NCBI RefSeq assembly: GCF_000001735.4
Contig: NC_003076.8
Coordinates: forward strand, 18,479,835 to 18,543,834
Direction of reading: 5' to 3'
Length of the DNA: 64,000 nt
DNA from: Arabidopsis thaliana
Taxonomy: Eukaryota > Streptophyta > Magnoliopsida > Brassicales > Brassicaceae
Both the position numbers and the translations under genes were made by a program. Positions 51,060 through 63,146 of this stretch are shown here, one piece after another; within the stretch, counting starts at the first letter, position 1, and the number at the start of each line of letters is the position of its first letter. The notes under the pieces were generated by a model. It made no database searches. It was not told where the DNA came from and was given only the letters and a program-made list of their open reading frames with translations.

Positions 51060-52294
51060 ATGAGCTCCTTGGGGTTTTCAGTTGGAACTTGTTCTCCTCC
51101 AAGTGAGAAAAGAAAATGCAGATTTCTTGTGAATAATAGCTTAAACAAAGCAGAGGCTATTAACTTGAGAAACAAGCAAAAAGTTTCTTCTGATCCTGAG
51201 TTAAGTTTTGCCCAATTATCCTCATGTGGTAGAAGAGAAGCAATTATTGGTTTTGGTTTCTCTATTGGCTTGCTTGATAATGTTTCTGCATTAGCCGAAA
51301 CAACTTCTTGTGAATTCTCTGTGTCTCCTTCTGGTCTTGCTTTTTGTGATAAAGTTGTTGGTTATGGTCCTGAAGCTGTTAAAGGGCAACTAATCAAGGT
51401 GATTTTTAAGTATATCAATAATATCTCAAATTACAATGACTTTTTGCAATTTCTTTATGAATGTTTGATGATTCTTGAATGTTTATTGCAGGCACATTAT
51501 GTAGGGAAGTTGGAGAATGGGAAAGTCTTTGATAGTAGCTATAATCGAGGGAAACCTCTTACTTTCCGAATTGGTGTTGGTGAGGTAATCAAGGATAAAC
51601 ATTACTTTTGCCAAAGCCTCCCATTTGTTTAAACTTTTAACATTATGTGAGAAAACATACTATACAGGTGATAAAAGGTTGGGATCAAGGAATCCTTGGC
51701 TCTGATGGAATTCCTCCTATGCTTACTGGTATATATGCTCAATTTTTAAAAAATTTAACATAGCATATACAGAGGAAACATGAAACTTTAGTTGCATGTA
51801 ACTAAACTAGATAGTGGTCATCACTATGCTTAGACCATAAGACCTTAGAAACACTGAAAGAATCTTTTGTATGTAACTAGATAGTGTTCATCAGTTTGTA
51901 TCCTAATCTCTATAACTTTCTACCATAATATTTAGATATTTATGTTAGAGGTATATAGTTTAAGTCTACATAGTGTTTAAAATAATTTGATTTCAACAGA
52001 AATATTGTCATGTTTACATCATATAACTCTGTTGGTCTAATCTGCAGTTTTGATTTGGTTTCTTTCTTCAGGTGGGAAACGAACATTGAGGATTCCTCCA
52101 GAACTCGCGTATGGTGATCGAGGCGCAGGTTGCAAAGGAGGTAAAAATATATTTTGATCACAAAATCTTATGTTATATTGTTGATAATAAGCTAATTAAT
52201 TAACTAAGCCTAAACTTGTTTTCGCGCAGGCTCATGCCTTATTCCTCCAGCTTCGGTTCTTCTCTTTGACATTGAGTACATAGGTAAAGCTTGA
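51060..52294 (+). CDS. FKBP13: Thylakoid-lumen immunophilin FKBP13
   Basis: Peptidyl-prolyl cis-trans isomerase of the FKBP family, imported to the chloroplast thylakoid lumen. Exons: 51060-51398, 51492-51584, 51668-51728, 52072-52140 and 52230-52294, giving 208 aa. The N-terminus is a bipartite transit peptide: stroma-type Ser-rich segment, then a twin-arginine lumen signal ([18 protein letters not shown]) ending at [10 protein letters not shown]. Mature Cys5 and Cys17 ([15 protein letters not shown]) and the pair in GCKGGSCLIPP match the two redox disulfides of FKBP13, which thioredoxin can reduce to inactivate the enzyme. FKBP core motifs [11 protein letters not shown] and [15 protein letters not shown] are present. 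Known partner: Rieske Fe-S protein. By gene order this is At5g45680. Confidence 0.97.
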
Positions 52295-55200
52295 GAGAGC
52301 TTTTTTGCTTTTGCTTTGCCTTTTCTGAGCCATATCATACTCTTGTTTGAATCATCCTTATAGAAGAAAAAAATATGTCTATTATTTTTTCTACTATGTA
52401 ATCAAGTGAATATCTCAGCTTTTTCTATCTTTTGTTTGGTTTTCTACCTTTTATCTATTACTAAAATATGAAAATTCAATAAACCAAGTAAAACCGGAAA
52501 CCCAAACTCAAATCCAGAGAAATGATTTTCAGACAAAAAAAATTCGTCAAAAGATCTCTGACATATCTATCCAAACGTCGTATAGTGTAGTTCCCGATTT
52601 CTCAGACACTAGAAGTAGAACGTTGATAAGCTAACGTAAGAAGCAAGTAGATGCGGTAGAAACACAAGAAAAGGAGCGTTAAACAGAGCAAGTTGCATAA
52701 AATAGAGACCATTGGGAGATCAAAGATCTAGACATAAACTTTCTTGGGGGCAAAAATATTGAAGAATATTACATGTTTCAGATTAGTGTACCGGTAAATT
52801 TGTGGGGGTGGCTTCCAAAACTCCGATGTCGGTCGGGTTACATTATTTATAATTTGTAACAGATTTATTCTCTCTTTTTTGCCAAAGTTTTTATGATGGC
52901 TTTTAATCTTACCGATCACTATTCACAAGGTAAATGATTGTTCTCTCCGATGGATGGCTTAGTAATAGTATCTTCCACTCGAACCCTCAACATGATCCAA
53001 CTGTGATCTATGTTGTTTTTGCTTTTTTCGAATCCTAAAGATCAGAAAAGAATAATTAACTTAAAGGTTTTCCTATGATTTTAGGTTTTTATTTCTTCTT
53101 GTTAAGGTTCAGCGAGCTTGTAGTTATATGAATTTATGGCGATTTTGTTTTTATAATAATATTTGGAGTTTTTCTCCTTTCATCTGTTCTAATTTTTGTA
53201 AGCCAATTTTTTTTGGGAAAATAATCCAAAGAGAACTAATTATAGATGCAATTTCTATAACGTAGCAAGCAAAAACAAAATTCATTCGAATAACTTTGAT
53301 TGTTTTGAATGAATCGTTGACGTAATAAGATTATTTTTTTCATGATACCTAGACTAATCTTCCTTCCTATCAAATTTGGGTTAATATATGTAACAACCAT
53401 AGAAGATAAAGATCTTTGGAAGACGTACCGTTTTAAATTGGTGCTGCCACCTTAAAAAATAATTATGAGATTTTTCTTATGAAAAACGAATTCTAACAAA
53501 TTCTAAACCAAAAAATGCAATAACAACATAAAATGCAAAGATATATATATATTCTAACACGAAATCATATCTAATTAATTACATCATATGAAGAAAAATA
53601 AAAACAAACGAAAACGTAAATCTAATTTCAAAACCGTATTCCAACAAAAAGTCATCATGCCTACAAATGCAATTGAAGCAAGAAAATGAAATCCGATGTG
53701 GCTTCAACAAAAGTTCTTTGAACACTTTAATCAACACCTCAACAAAAATCACCTCCATAATGAACACCTCGTGCACAAACCACTATTTTTTGGGAAGGGA
53801 AAGTTTGATATGAGATATAATCAGAGTAAATGAAAAGATAGTAAATAACTTAGTTTAGTTATAATAATATTCAAAAATGATGGTAAAAACACTAGTCATT
53901 TATAATTTTTATATATAGGAGTATCTTTTCATATCTCGTGTATATTCTTTTGATCATTGTTTAATAAGTAATTCATTTTCTTTCTTTTAAGTGTAGAAAG
54001 ATTTTACAATAGGATATTTCAGATGATTCATGTGGATGGCCAGAATTCTAACTCCTTTAATGAAATCTCATGATGCATATATATATAATCTCATTCATTA
54101 CATGTTTTTTTGTGTTTTTTCTTTCTGTTTAAATACAAGTCTTATCATACCACATTAGCTTTTATCTCGTAACTCCAAAGTCCGATACAATACATGTCAC
54201 TCTCAACTTTGATCATGAAAGTTTAGATTTTCTCGCAATCATTATTCCAATTATTCCAAATTGGACTCAAACATAGATGCTTTATACTCGTCAGTTTACC
54301 ACCACCTAATCTTACCAGGTGAAATGGATAACCATAACTTAGCTGCCGAGAAACAAATGAGGTTATCAAGAATTGATAAAGAAATATATCTAGTGCTAGG
54401 AAGAACTAAGGACTACAAGTTTGAAACTCCAAGAATATGAACAAGTGATTCAAAAATTAAGTATAAATTAATTACATGTTTTTCTTAGCAAAATATATAT
54501 ATACATGTTTAAATTCGTATTTGAGTAACGAGTAAAAATGACTAATTGTCAAGATTAATATCTTAGATGATAAAAATGACTAATTATCAAGAATTCTGAA
54601 AAAACTTTTAAAATTTTTAAAAAATGAGATAATGAAATTTAATGTACATGAATGAACCCAAACAACATTTACCATTGGAGGACCGACTTGGTTATATATG
54701 AAGGTGCTAGAAGAGATGTGAAGATGATTTTGTATCTCTCTATTTTTTATGTTCTTATATCTGTAATGTTCTTGATTTATGTTGTCACTTTATCTTCGTT
54801 TAATGTCTAAGAGGGTTTGGGCCTAGGTCTCTTAATCCCCTCCAATAGTCCATGGTCCAGGTTCTTTTTAAACTTCGGCAAATTTATAATTATATGAAAT
54901 TCTAAACATTTTATTTTTAGAGTTTTTATTCTTTCGTTTGTGTCAGAAAAAGATCTCTCCATTTGGAGTAAAATTTCCAATTGTTTCAAGCTCACCGAAC
55001 TTTCATTCCGGGACCTTAATCCACGCCGGCTGTTGTTAATGTTTTATGTATAATTTGATTAAAAAAAACTTTGACCAAAGAAAAAATGAAAGAGTCGACA
55101 AAAAATAAAAATAAAATGAAAGAAAGCATTAACTAGAAAATACAATATTATATACGGAACCATGATTTGTTTACGTTGAAGGTGGTTATATTTCAACACA

Positions 55201-55304
55201 GACAACAGTATATATATATAGGATAATTATGTTTACTAATGGTCTTATAAGACAACATAGGACGACATATACAACATTTTATTATTAGTTACACACCAAC
55301 TTCA
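52295..55304. other. AT-rich intergenic
   Basis: 3 kb with no coding frame of quality, no RNA gene and no clear transposon ends. It includes small TA-runs (53542-53551, 55208-55218). The end of the stretch is 3' flank of the DUF1264 gene. Confidence 0.5.
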
Positions 55305-56425
55305 TTACGGGAACGGAGCCAATTTCTGCATCTCAGTTTCGATTATGTCAACCGCTAATCCTTTTCCGTGATGAACCCAATAATCAGCCATCGAATTTTT
55401 CTTCTCCGGTCCCATAATTCCAACTCGAGACGTCTTCAAAGATTCCGTCGAGATTCCATACTCATCGTCACGTTTCTTCAATAGCCCTGGCTTGATCTTT
55501 CCCATATTCACGTCTTGTGGTGACATCATAAGTGATGGTGCACCAAGTGGCAATTTATCCCCTGAAATTACCAAAACATAACTTAAATTTTTTTTCTGAA
55601 ATTACCGTCTACTAAAAAAGCAAGAAAAATCAATTCCTACTAGATTTTTCTATATGTATGCAAAATATGGATTAATAAAAATATATAAAGAAGTATTAAT
55701 TACCGCGATCGGTCTGCCAAGTGCACCAAAACTTCCCATAAGTTTTGGCAATATTTTCAAGCTCTGTCTTAGCTACAAGCTCAGGGACCCTTGGAGTTAC
55801 TAGAAGGCCTGTTTGGATCTACAACAACAACAACAACAATTCTAGTCAAACCATAAATCTACATAATAAACCATTTGAAATGAGGATAAAGTGCTTAATT
55901 AAAGGTTATAAAAATAAAAAGTAACCTCATAGTCATGAGAGTGCCAAAGCTTTTGCTCCTCCGGATCAAGACTCTCAAATAACCTCTCCGACACAATATA
56001 CTCGATCCCTGGCAGGTTTAAACACGAAACATGATAAAAATACATCTCTTCAAAAATTATACGCATGCATACTTCGAGTTCAAAATTACTTTGTTTGTCA
56101 AAAAATGTTTGAGAAAATACACATATAGATACAGACCGATGAGATGGGGTTTAGAGGAGTCGCAATCGTAAACAGCACATTGAAGAAAGTCTTGGTTGAG
56201 TCGATGAACATAGAAGTTGACTTCAATCTGACGGCTAGGATCGTGACCATAACAAGCGAAAGAACACAAATGGAGACTCATCTGTTTGATCGGTTTCAAC
56301 GATTGCATCATCGCCGCTCCTTTATCCATCACCACCGTCTTCATCGTCTTTGGATCTCCCGGAGGTAAGTTCTCTGATCCGTCACGTGCCGGATACGCTC
56401 CTGGACGCTCATCGCTCGACGCCAT
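55305..56425 (-). CDS. Oil-body-associated protein (DUF1264)
   Basis: Four exons on the minus strand: 56425-56137, 56008-55926, 55818-55704 and 55561-55305, in frame for 247 aa. It starts MASSDERPGAYPARDGS. The DUF1264 body contains HLCSFACYGHDPSRQIEVNF, YVHRLNQDFLQCAVYD and GIEYIVSERLFESLDPEEQK, then LWHSHDYE, all typical of the family. The middle reads KFWCTWQTDR and the C-terminus ADYWVHHGKGLAVDI. Relatives are seed oil-body-associated proteins (OBAP), needed for normal oil bodies in embryos. By gene order this is At5g45690, which I recall as an OBAP2-type member. It has no oleosin-like hairpin, as expected. Divergent to the phosphatase gene at 57544. Confidence 0.93.
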
Positions 56426-57543
56426 TTTGATTTTCAACACACAAAAACGATCAACCACGTACTATTATACAAATTTTATGTATCTTTTCTTTCTTTTGTG
56501 TGTTATTATAAATATGGGATGTGATTGTGTTTGGTGTCATTGCTGCATGAGCAAAATGTGACGTGGATGATTTGAGAAGGACACGTCATTGCGTTGTTTG
56601 TGGTTATGTGGCGAGAAATATTGAGATTGAGCTTTGTGGATGACACGTGGATATGTTAATGATGGTGATTACCTTTGGCCACTTGGCACTTATAATTGAG
56701 ATTCTTGAATTTGGTTGGACTCTGTATAATCTTCATAGAAAAAAAAAAGATCGTTATAGTCTTTTTCAAAAAAAATCTATATACGGGCCGGGTTTTATGA
56801 TTTATCTAAGTTTCGATTTTTTTCATGTCAAGTCAAGTTTTATTTCATTATTAAAATATTAATTGAACTATCAAAATCTATTTTTTTTTCCTTCTCCACA
56901 TCAAAATGTGTTAAGTTATGACATCCAAGCAACATAATTAAAGCGGTTCGCTTTGATATAAATTAAATTTTTGTGAACTTTATTTATTGTTTTTTAGATA
57001 AAGTTTTATAGATGTTATGTAGGACTTTGTTTTGTTTTGTTTCAAGTCGTTTCACTCCAATACAATAGTTTTGAATATGAATTATGAACACTTTGACAAT
57101 ATTTTGTCACATTAAATTTACAACTACAAATAGAATTTATGTAATTAAAAATTAGAAACTATTAAGAACTCATATCATATATTAGATCATTTTGTCTGTT
57201 CTTTGAACACCTTTTATGATTCACAATTTATATAATAAGATAAATATATATATATATATAATATTTGTCTATTCTGTGTTATATATAGAATTTTGTTTCT
57301 TAATTTAGGAAATGAATCTCGAGATTAATATAGAATTCCCAACGGTAATAATACAACGTAAACTCCGTGTAGGTCCAAACTTTAAAAAAAAAAAAAAACT
57401 GCTTCCGAATCAAGCTTTGCTTCGGATTCCGAACCTAAAATAAACACATGACCGTTACACCGATCCTAATTTAAATACAACATCATCACTCTCCTCTCTC
57501 TCCCAAAAATCTCGCAAACTCTAATCTCTCTCTTTCTTCTTCA
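56426..57543. promoter_or_regulatory. Bidirectional upstream region of DUF1264 and phosphatase genes
   Basis: The two genes are divergent, so this 1.1 kb serves both. Next to the oil-body gene, 56555-56655 contains GTGACGTGGA, GGACACGTCATTG and GACACGTGGAT (ACGT-core, ABRE/G-box type). This fits a seed- or ABA-regulated promoter. CT-rich leader sequence (57490-57540) precedes the phosphatase ATG. Confidence 0.6.
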
Positions 57544-58362
57544 ATGGCGACGAAACTCATACTCAAGAAAACGACAAAATCCATCAGCCGTCACCAACGT
57601 AACTACCTCCGCCGTCACCGGAAATCTCAGATCGGATGCTCACCGTCTCCGGCCACAACCACCGTAATCGCCACCATCAACAAATCGATCTACAGATGTC
57701 ATCGAACTTTTCTCTGTTTGTTTTCTCGTCACGCAACAAAAGGATTCAAAATCCTCAAACCTCGCGAAGATTTTCAGAATTCTCCGTATTCATTGTTTCA
57801 CGAAAGATCTGGTAAATCATTCGACGAGACGAAGAAGACGATCGTGTTAGATCTAGACGAAACTCTTGTTCATTCATCAATGGAGAAACCAGAAGTACCG
57901 TATGATTTCGTCGTGAATCCCAAAATCGACGGTCAGATCTTAACGTTTTTCGTGATCAAACGGCCAGGAGTCGACGAGTTTTTGAAGAAGATCGGAGAAA
58001 AGTACCAGATCGTTGTTTTCACGGCGGGATTGAGAGAGTACGCGTCGTTAGTGCTCGATAAATTGGATCCAGAGCGGCGCGTGATATCGCGTAGCTTTTA
58101 CAGAGACGCGTGTAGCGAAATTGATGGGAGGTTAGTGAAGGATTTAGGGTTTGTGATGAGAGATTTGAGGCGCGTGGTGATTGTTGATGATAATCCGAAC
58201 TCGTACGCGCTTCAACCGGAGAATGCGTTTCCGATTAAACCGTTTTCTGATGATTTGGAAGATGTTGAGTTGAAGAAACTTGGTGAGTTTTTGTATGGTG
58301 ATTGTGTCAAGTTTGAAGATATGAGAGTTGCTTTGAAGGAGTTTGTTGGAAGAGATGAATGA
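57544..58362 (+). CDS. SCP1-like HAD-family phosphatase (CTD small phosphatase-like)
   Basis: Single-exon 272-aa protein of the HAD/FCP1-like superfamily. The N-terminal ~75 residues are basic (KKTTKSISRHQRNYLRRHRK), giving a possible organelle or nuclear targeting signal. The catalytic motif is at about residue 100: KTIVLDLDETLVHSS (DxDxT nucleophile Asp). Later motifs: VFTAGLREYASLVLDKLDPE and the acidic pair VVIVDDNPNSYALQPENAFP, as in SCP/NIF phosphatases that dephosphorylate the RNA polymerase II CTD or other serines. The C-terminus is FVGRDE. By gene order this is At5g45700. Substrate unknown. Confidence 0.94.
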   Translation: MATKLILKKTTKSISRHQRNYLRRHRKSQIGCSPSPATTTVIATINKSIYRCHRTFLCLFSRHATKGFKILKPREDFQNSPYSLFHERSGKSFDETKKTIVLDLDETLVHSSMEKPEVPYDFVVNPKIDGQILTFFVIKRPGVDEFLKKIGEKYQIVVFTAGLREYASLVLDKLDPERRVISRSFYRDACSEIDGRLVKDLGFVMRDLRRVVIVDDNPNSYALQPENAFPIKPFSDDLEDVELKKLGEFLYGDCVKFEDMRVALKEFVGRDE

Positions 58363-58788
58363 TTTTTGGTTAATTTCGGTTTAGTTGATTTTACTTGTAT
58401 TAAGAGGATTTGATTAAGTAGACAATGATGAACAATAGCTTTGTTTGTTCGATCTGTCTTTGTGTAAAACATCCTCGTGATAAGCAATTTGTTAATTTGT
58501 TTGATTAGTGTTTTTCTTTGTGATTGAATCAATGGGTTTTTAATGAAGATTTTGAATTTGAACAGTGGACTGAGTTTGACAAGATCGAGAACTTTTTGTG
58601 TGGGTAGAGTTAAATTATGGGCCTTTATTGGGCTTTTTGTTCAATGGTGTGTTTACATATCAAAACTTTTAAGTTGTTTTTGTTTACTAATAAGCCATAT
58701 TATGAAACAGTAGTTTTGAATAATTACAAAGAAAACAAAAAAAGATCAATCAATATATTTTAAATATTTTTTTGGATCACTTTAGAAG
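58363..58788. other. Phosphatase 3' flank
   Basis: 3' UTR and spacer; nothing else seen. Confidence 0.5.
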
Positions 58789-59115
58789 CGGAATGTCAAA
58801 GCTTTATCATTGCAATACAAAAGTTATGGATAAGAGGTTACATGAAATTGACTTTTGAAGGAGACTGCAAAAATCTAGTCAATAGCTTGAATGGAGGCAG
58901 CTCAAGATTTGATTTGGTTAACTGGACCTATGAAAGAAGAGCATGGGAGAGAATATTTGAGCAATTGACAATTGGACACTAGGAGCAACAAATCAAACCT
59001 GCAGACATTTTAGCGAAGAAACAACAAACAGAAGTTTCAGACTTCATATCTCATTTTCATATTCCTTCTTGTATATCCAATGAGTTGCACTCAGATTACA
59101 TTGATCCAAGTTAAT
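58789..59115 (+). pseudogene. LINE-derived RNase H fragment
   Basis: Plus-strand relic of a non-LTR retrotransposon RNase H domain. In one frame: ECQSFIIAIQKLWIRGYMKL (Glu motif) followed by TFEGDCKNLVNSLNG (Asp motif), then, after an in-frame stop near 58980, IKPADILAKKQQTEV (last Asp motif). These match the order of RVT_3-type domains in plant LINEs. Upstream reverse transcriptase is missing. It is a different lineage from the RNase H at 6690 (DC after the EGD motif rather than VDS). An A/T-rich tract follows at 59130. Confidence 0.75.
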
Positions 59116-60016
59116 GAAAGTTGATTTTTTTTTTTAAACTACAGTAAATTCTCTAGAAATTCCATTAATATATAATTACTAAATTATGGAGAGATTTTAC
59201 TAATTTTTTTAATTTCTTACAAAATTATATCTGAAAGCAGGTTTCAATATAATCAATATTTTTCTAAAACCAATTATAAAAAGAAAATTAATTATGAAGT
59301 TTAGAAAACAATACAAACTTTTTGATATAGTAAAAATTTTAAAAATGAATTGTACCAAAAAATAATCCAAATATAAGAAAAATGAACAACATTAGAGTCA
59401 TAATTTCATTAAAATATTTTATATATAATTATAGTAATCTATATATGACATATATATATAAATAAATTACTATCATATATATATATATTGATAAGTTTAT
59501 ACAATTATTAATTTATGATAAATGATAAGGCTATATTTTAACATAACATTTTCAAAAATTTATTATCTTATTGTTTTATCGATTTGTGTCAATTCTACAT
59601 TGGTTCCAACTTGCATCGGAAGAATTTTTTAATTTATATAGATTATTAATTTATCGAGTATTAATTTATAGAAATTTTACTATACCATGATTTGAGGACA
59701 ACAATGTTTATTTTTAATATCCATTTAAAGTTTTAATTATTATAATACTTGGCTTTTGGGACATATTCTTAGAGATCTTTAAGATATGTATATTGTAAAA
59801 TCTTAACATATGTTGAAAGCTCAATTATATAATATTACTATATGTCAAATTATTTTGAGACTACATAATGCATATCTAATAATTGTGTTTACAATAATCC
59901 TATATAAATAGAGGTTGATGAGCAAGCGACTAAGTTGCAATCACATTTCGTTTGGATCATCTATCACCAACTTTCAAACTTTCAATTTTTTTTATAGTTT
60001 CCTAGTTTTTGGAAAA
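59116..60016. promoter_or_regulatory. AT-rich intergenic and promoter of small HMA-like gene
   Basis: Very AT-rich. A strong TATA box, TATATAAATA (59901-59910), lies about 110 bp before the HMA-like ATG at 60017. Confidence 0.55.
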
Positions 60017-60723
60017 ATGGTTTTACTTTTTGTAAGAAACTTGTACAACAAAACATAAATATAACTACACATATTAGACGAAGTTATTGCGTATATTAAA
60101 AATTTATAAAAGACTTGATTGGATTTTATTGTTTGCAGAAAGAGGAGCTTCAATTTAAGGTTGGATCTATTGACGAAGGGACTAGATATGACGCATTACG
60201 ATGTATCGCTAATTGTGAAGGTACACCAACTCAACCAAATATGTAGTTGTATTGAGCTAAAATAAACCATTCGTTAGAGATATAGGGATTTTATGTAGAT
60301 CATTTTATTAGGCTTAATATTTTAGTCATTTACTTATTTGGTAAATAACAAGAATATACATTCATTCATTGTTGATTGAAAAAACTTGGACATGATAAAT
60401 TGGTATGTGACTTCCAATATTTTATAATGTATATTTTGTAGATGGATGGATAGAATAATAACCAACACATTAAAATGGCAATATATAACACATTTTCACT
60501 AAAAATGTTTTGCCATAAACTGCAAGTTCTCTAAATTAAACAATGTTTACAAATGTTTTTATTTTGTTTTGTTTTGTTAGGAGTTGCTTTTGTTGATTTT
60601 GATGAGGAAGAGGCCACAATAATTGTGAAGAGAGAAAAACTCGATGAATGTAAAATTAAGAAAAAATTAGATAAATTTTTGAATGAATCTAAAGGAGGAT
60701 GTTTCTCTTGTTTTAGTCGCTAA
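60017..60723 (+). CDS. Small HMA-like protein without metal-binding CxxC
   Basis: Three exons deduced: 60017-60031, 60139-60220 and 60581-60723, summing to 240 nt, so 79 aa. Both introns have clean GT..AG ends and keep frame (phases 0 and 1). The protein begins MVLLFKEELQFKVGSIDEGT and continues RYDALRCIANCEGVAFVDFD, then EEEATIIVKREKLDECKIKK. The layout matches the beta-alpha-beta-beta-alpha-beta heavy-metal-associated (HMA) fold found in small plant copper-chaperone-like proteins, including the very short first exon. The CxxC of true metal binders is replaced by DEGTR, so metal binding is doubtful. The C-terminus GGCFSCFSR is Cys-rich, without a CaaX box. I know no function; an annotated model may or may not exist. 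Confidence 0.65.
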
Positions 60724-61741
60724 TAATTTTTGGAGAAGAAGTGAAGTGAACTGGTAATGGAAATCAACTTTCAAAATAAAATGAAGTTAAAAGAAATTAC
60801 AAATAGATTCTCATTTGTATTTCTCCCTATTATAATCTACAACATCATATTTTTCTTAATTTGATCAATCTTCATAAGTCAAAATGATCAACAACATTAC
60901 AAATTTATTATGTTTTTTTTGGGTCAAATTATATGAAATTATATTTGGTAAATTAAAAAGAAAAGAAAAAGAGAGTTGATTGATAATAATAAACCACCAA
61001 ACCCGTCTTTTAGACACAACAGTTGTTGTTGCCATTCATACGCGCTTCCATCAACCCTTTGGTCTTGGAAGCCAAATCAAACCTTTCCTTCAATCCTCAA
61101 ATTTTCGAAAATTTTCTCTTTTGCTTTACGTTCTCTCAATTCTTATTTGTAAGAAAGTTTGTTCCTTTAATCAATCAAATCAAAGAGACTTTTGAAGATT
61201 GTTTCCCAATTTGCGTCAATCGGGATCGAGTCAAATCTGAAATCTTCTCCACTCATCATCTGGTACGTTTGATGATTCCAAATCAGAAACATTAAAGGAC
61301 AAGAAATGTTCGAATTTTTGATTGATTCTCTCTGATTTTCAATCATTTGGTTGTAGAAGCAAAAGGGTTTGGTTCATTCATTCTCTCGTGTTGCCCTTAT
61401 TTCGGATTCGGATAGATTTGGAGCTAAATTAGGGGTTTTGACTTTTTTAGTTTCTCCCATTCAATAAATTTCGAAGCTTGTGAGGGAAAAGTCTTGGTTT
61501 TTATTGTCATTTATTACTTTGCTTCTTAAAGCTTGAGAGATCGATTCGTATATTGATTCAAACACTTGACAGTTGTGTCTTAAACTGGAATTGTTGCAAT
61601 TAAATGTTTATGTTTTCAATGAGTCTCTCTAGTTGAGTTTGATTTCAGCTTCTTGTTCTATCCAACAGACTATAAGACTTAATCAAGGGACTTTTTGTTC
61701 GGGTTTGGTTTTAAACGTCTTGGATTCGAAGTGGTTAAGGT
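60724..61741 (+). promoter_or_regulatory. HSFA4C promoter and 5' leader with small uORFs
   Basis: Upstream side of HSFA4C. The leader appears long (from about 61000). It has two small ATG frames: 61306-61335 (MFEFLIDSL, stop) and 61604-61636 (MFMFSMSLSS, stop). A GT donor-like site at 61263 suggests a possible 5' UTR intron, which I cannot confirm; if it is spliced out, the first uORF disappears. The start codon at 61742 has context GGTATGG. Confidence 0.5.
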
Positions 61742-62872
61742 ATGGATGAAAATAATGGAGGTTCAAGCTCACTTCCACCTTTCCTTACTAAAACATATGA
61801 AATGGTTGATGATTCTTCTTCTGACTCGGTCGTTGCTTGGAGCGAAAACAACAAAAGCTTCATCGTCAAGAATCCAGCAGAGTTTTCAAGAGACCTTCTT
61901 CCGAGATTCTTCAAGCATAAGAATTTCTCAAGTTTCATCCGTCAGCTTAATACATATGTAAAGCTTTTGTCTTTGTATCTCATCTCTTTGGGGATTGGTG
62001 TTTGCTGCATCGCTAAGATTAACAACCTTTTTGTGTTTTTGTTTGCGTAGGGTTTTCGAAAAGTAGATCCTGAGAAATGGGAATTCTTGAATGATGATTT
62101 TGTTAGAGGTCGACCTTACCTTATGAAGAACATTCATAGACGAAAACCGGTTCATAGCCACTCGTTAGTGAATCTACAAGCGCAAAATCCTTTGACGGAA
62201 TCAGAAAGACGGAGCATGGAGGATCAGATAGAAAGACTGAAAAATGAGAAAGAAGGCCTTCTTGCGGAGTTACAGAACCAAGAGCAAGAACGGAAAGAGT
62301 TTGAGCTGCAAGTAACGACATTGAAAGATCGGTTACAACATATGGAACAACATCAGAAATCAATAGTGGCATATGTTTCACAGGTTTTGGGAAAACCAGG
62401 ACTTTCACTAAACCTCGAAAACCATGAGAGAAGAAAAAGAAGATTTCAAGAGAACTCTCTTCCTCCAAGCAGTTCACACATAGAACAGGTCGAAAAGTTA
62501 GAATCTTCGCTAACGTTTTGGGAGAATCTTGTATCGGAATCATGCGAGAAGAGCGGTTTGCAGTCATCAAGCATGGATCATGATGCAGCTGAGTCAAGTC
62601 TAAGTATTGGCGATACACGACCCAAATCATCGAAGATTGATATGAACTCAGAGCCGCCCGTTACCGTTACTGCGCCTGCTCCAAAAACAGGCGTTAACGA
62701 TGACTTTTGGGAACAATGTTTGACAGAGAACCCTGGATCAACCGAGCAACAAGAAGTTCAGTCAGAGAGAAGAGATGTCGGTAATGATAATAATGGTAAT
62801 AAGATTGGAAATCAAAGGACGTATTGGTGGAATTCAGGGAATGTAAATAACATTACAGAGAAAGCTTCTTGA
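61742..62872 (+). CDS. HSFA4C: Heat shock transcription factor HSFA4C
   Basis: Class A4 heat shock factor. Two exons, 61742-61957 and 62051-62872, with the single intron inside the DNA-binding domain at the conserved HSF position (after FIRQLNTY). DNA-binding domain residues 12-105: [47 protein letters not shown]. The heptad-repeat oligomerisation region follows ([20 protein letters not shown], with the class A insert). The nuclear signal is near RRKRRF. The activation AHA motif [10 protein letters not shown] is near residue 320. By gene order this is At5g45710, the gene called HSFA4C or RHA1 (root handedness 1). HSFA4 proteins bind heat-shock elements and link oxidative-stress signals to transcription. 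Confidence 0.97.
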
Positions 62873-63146
62873 CATGAATGAGGTTTTTGTAAAATAGTTT
62901 TCTTTTGGTTCCACTGAGATTATTGTATGTGTTCATTATTTATTACTCTGTTTCTGTAAAAACAAATCTCTCTATTGTTTGAGGCAGGAGTGACATAAAT
63001 GCATATGCAGAATTGGTTTCTTTGCCTTCATATTTCAGTTATATAATTTACAGAGTCAGTTTTGTTTGTAGCAAACATATGAACAAAGAGAGAGTTACAG
63101 AGTTTAGGAAAAGAAACAACAAAATTCTAAAAAGAATTAAAAAAGC
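62873..63146. other. HSFA4C 3' flank
   Basis: 3' UTR of HSFA4C and the short flank before the tRNA gene. On the tRNA strand, a T-run just after it (+ A-run 63139-63144) is the pol III stop. Confidence 0.5.

Noticed and set aside
52728-52919. 63-codon minus-strand frame in the 52-55 kb gap
   Set aside because: No recognisable domain, exon signals or promoter; likely chance.
62121-62630. 169-codon minus-strand frame
   Set aside because: Antisense shadow of HSFA4C exon 2.
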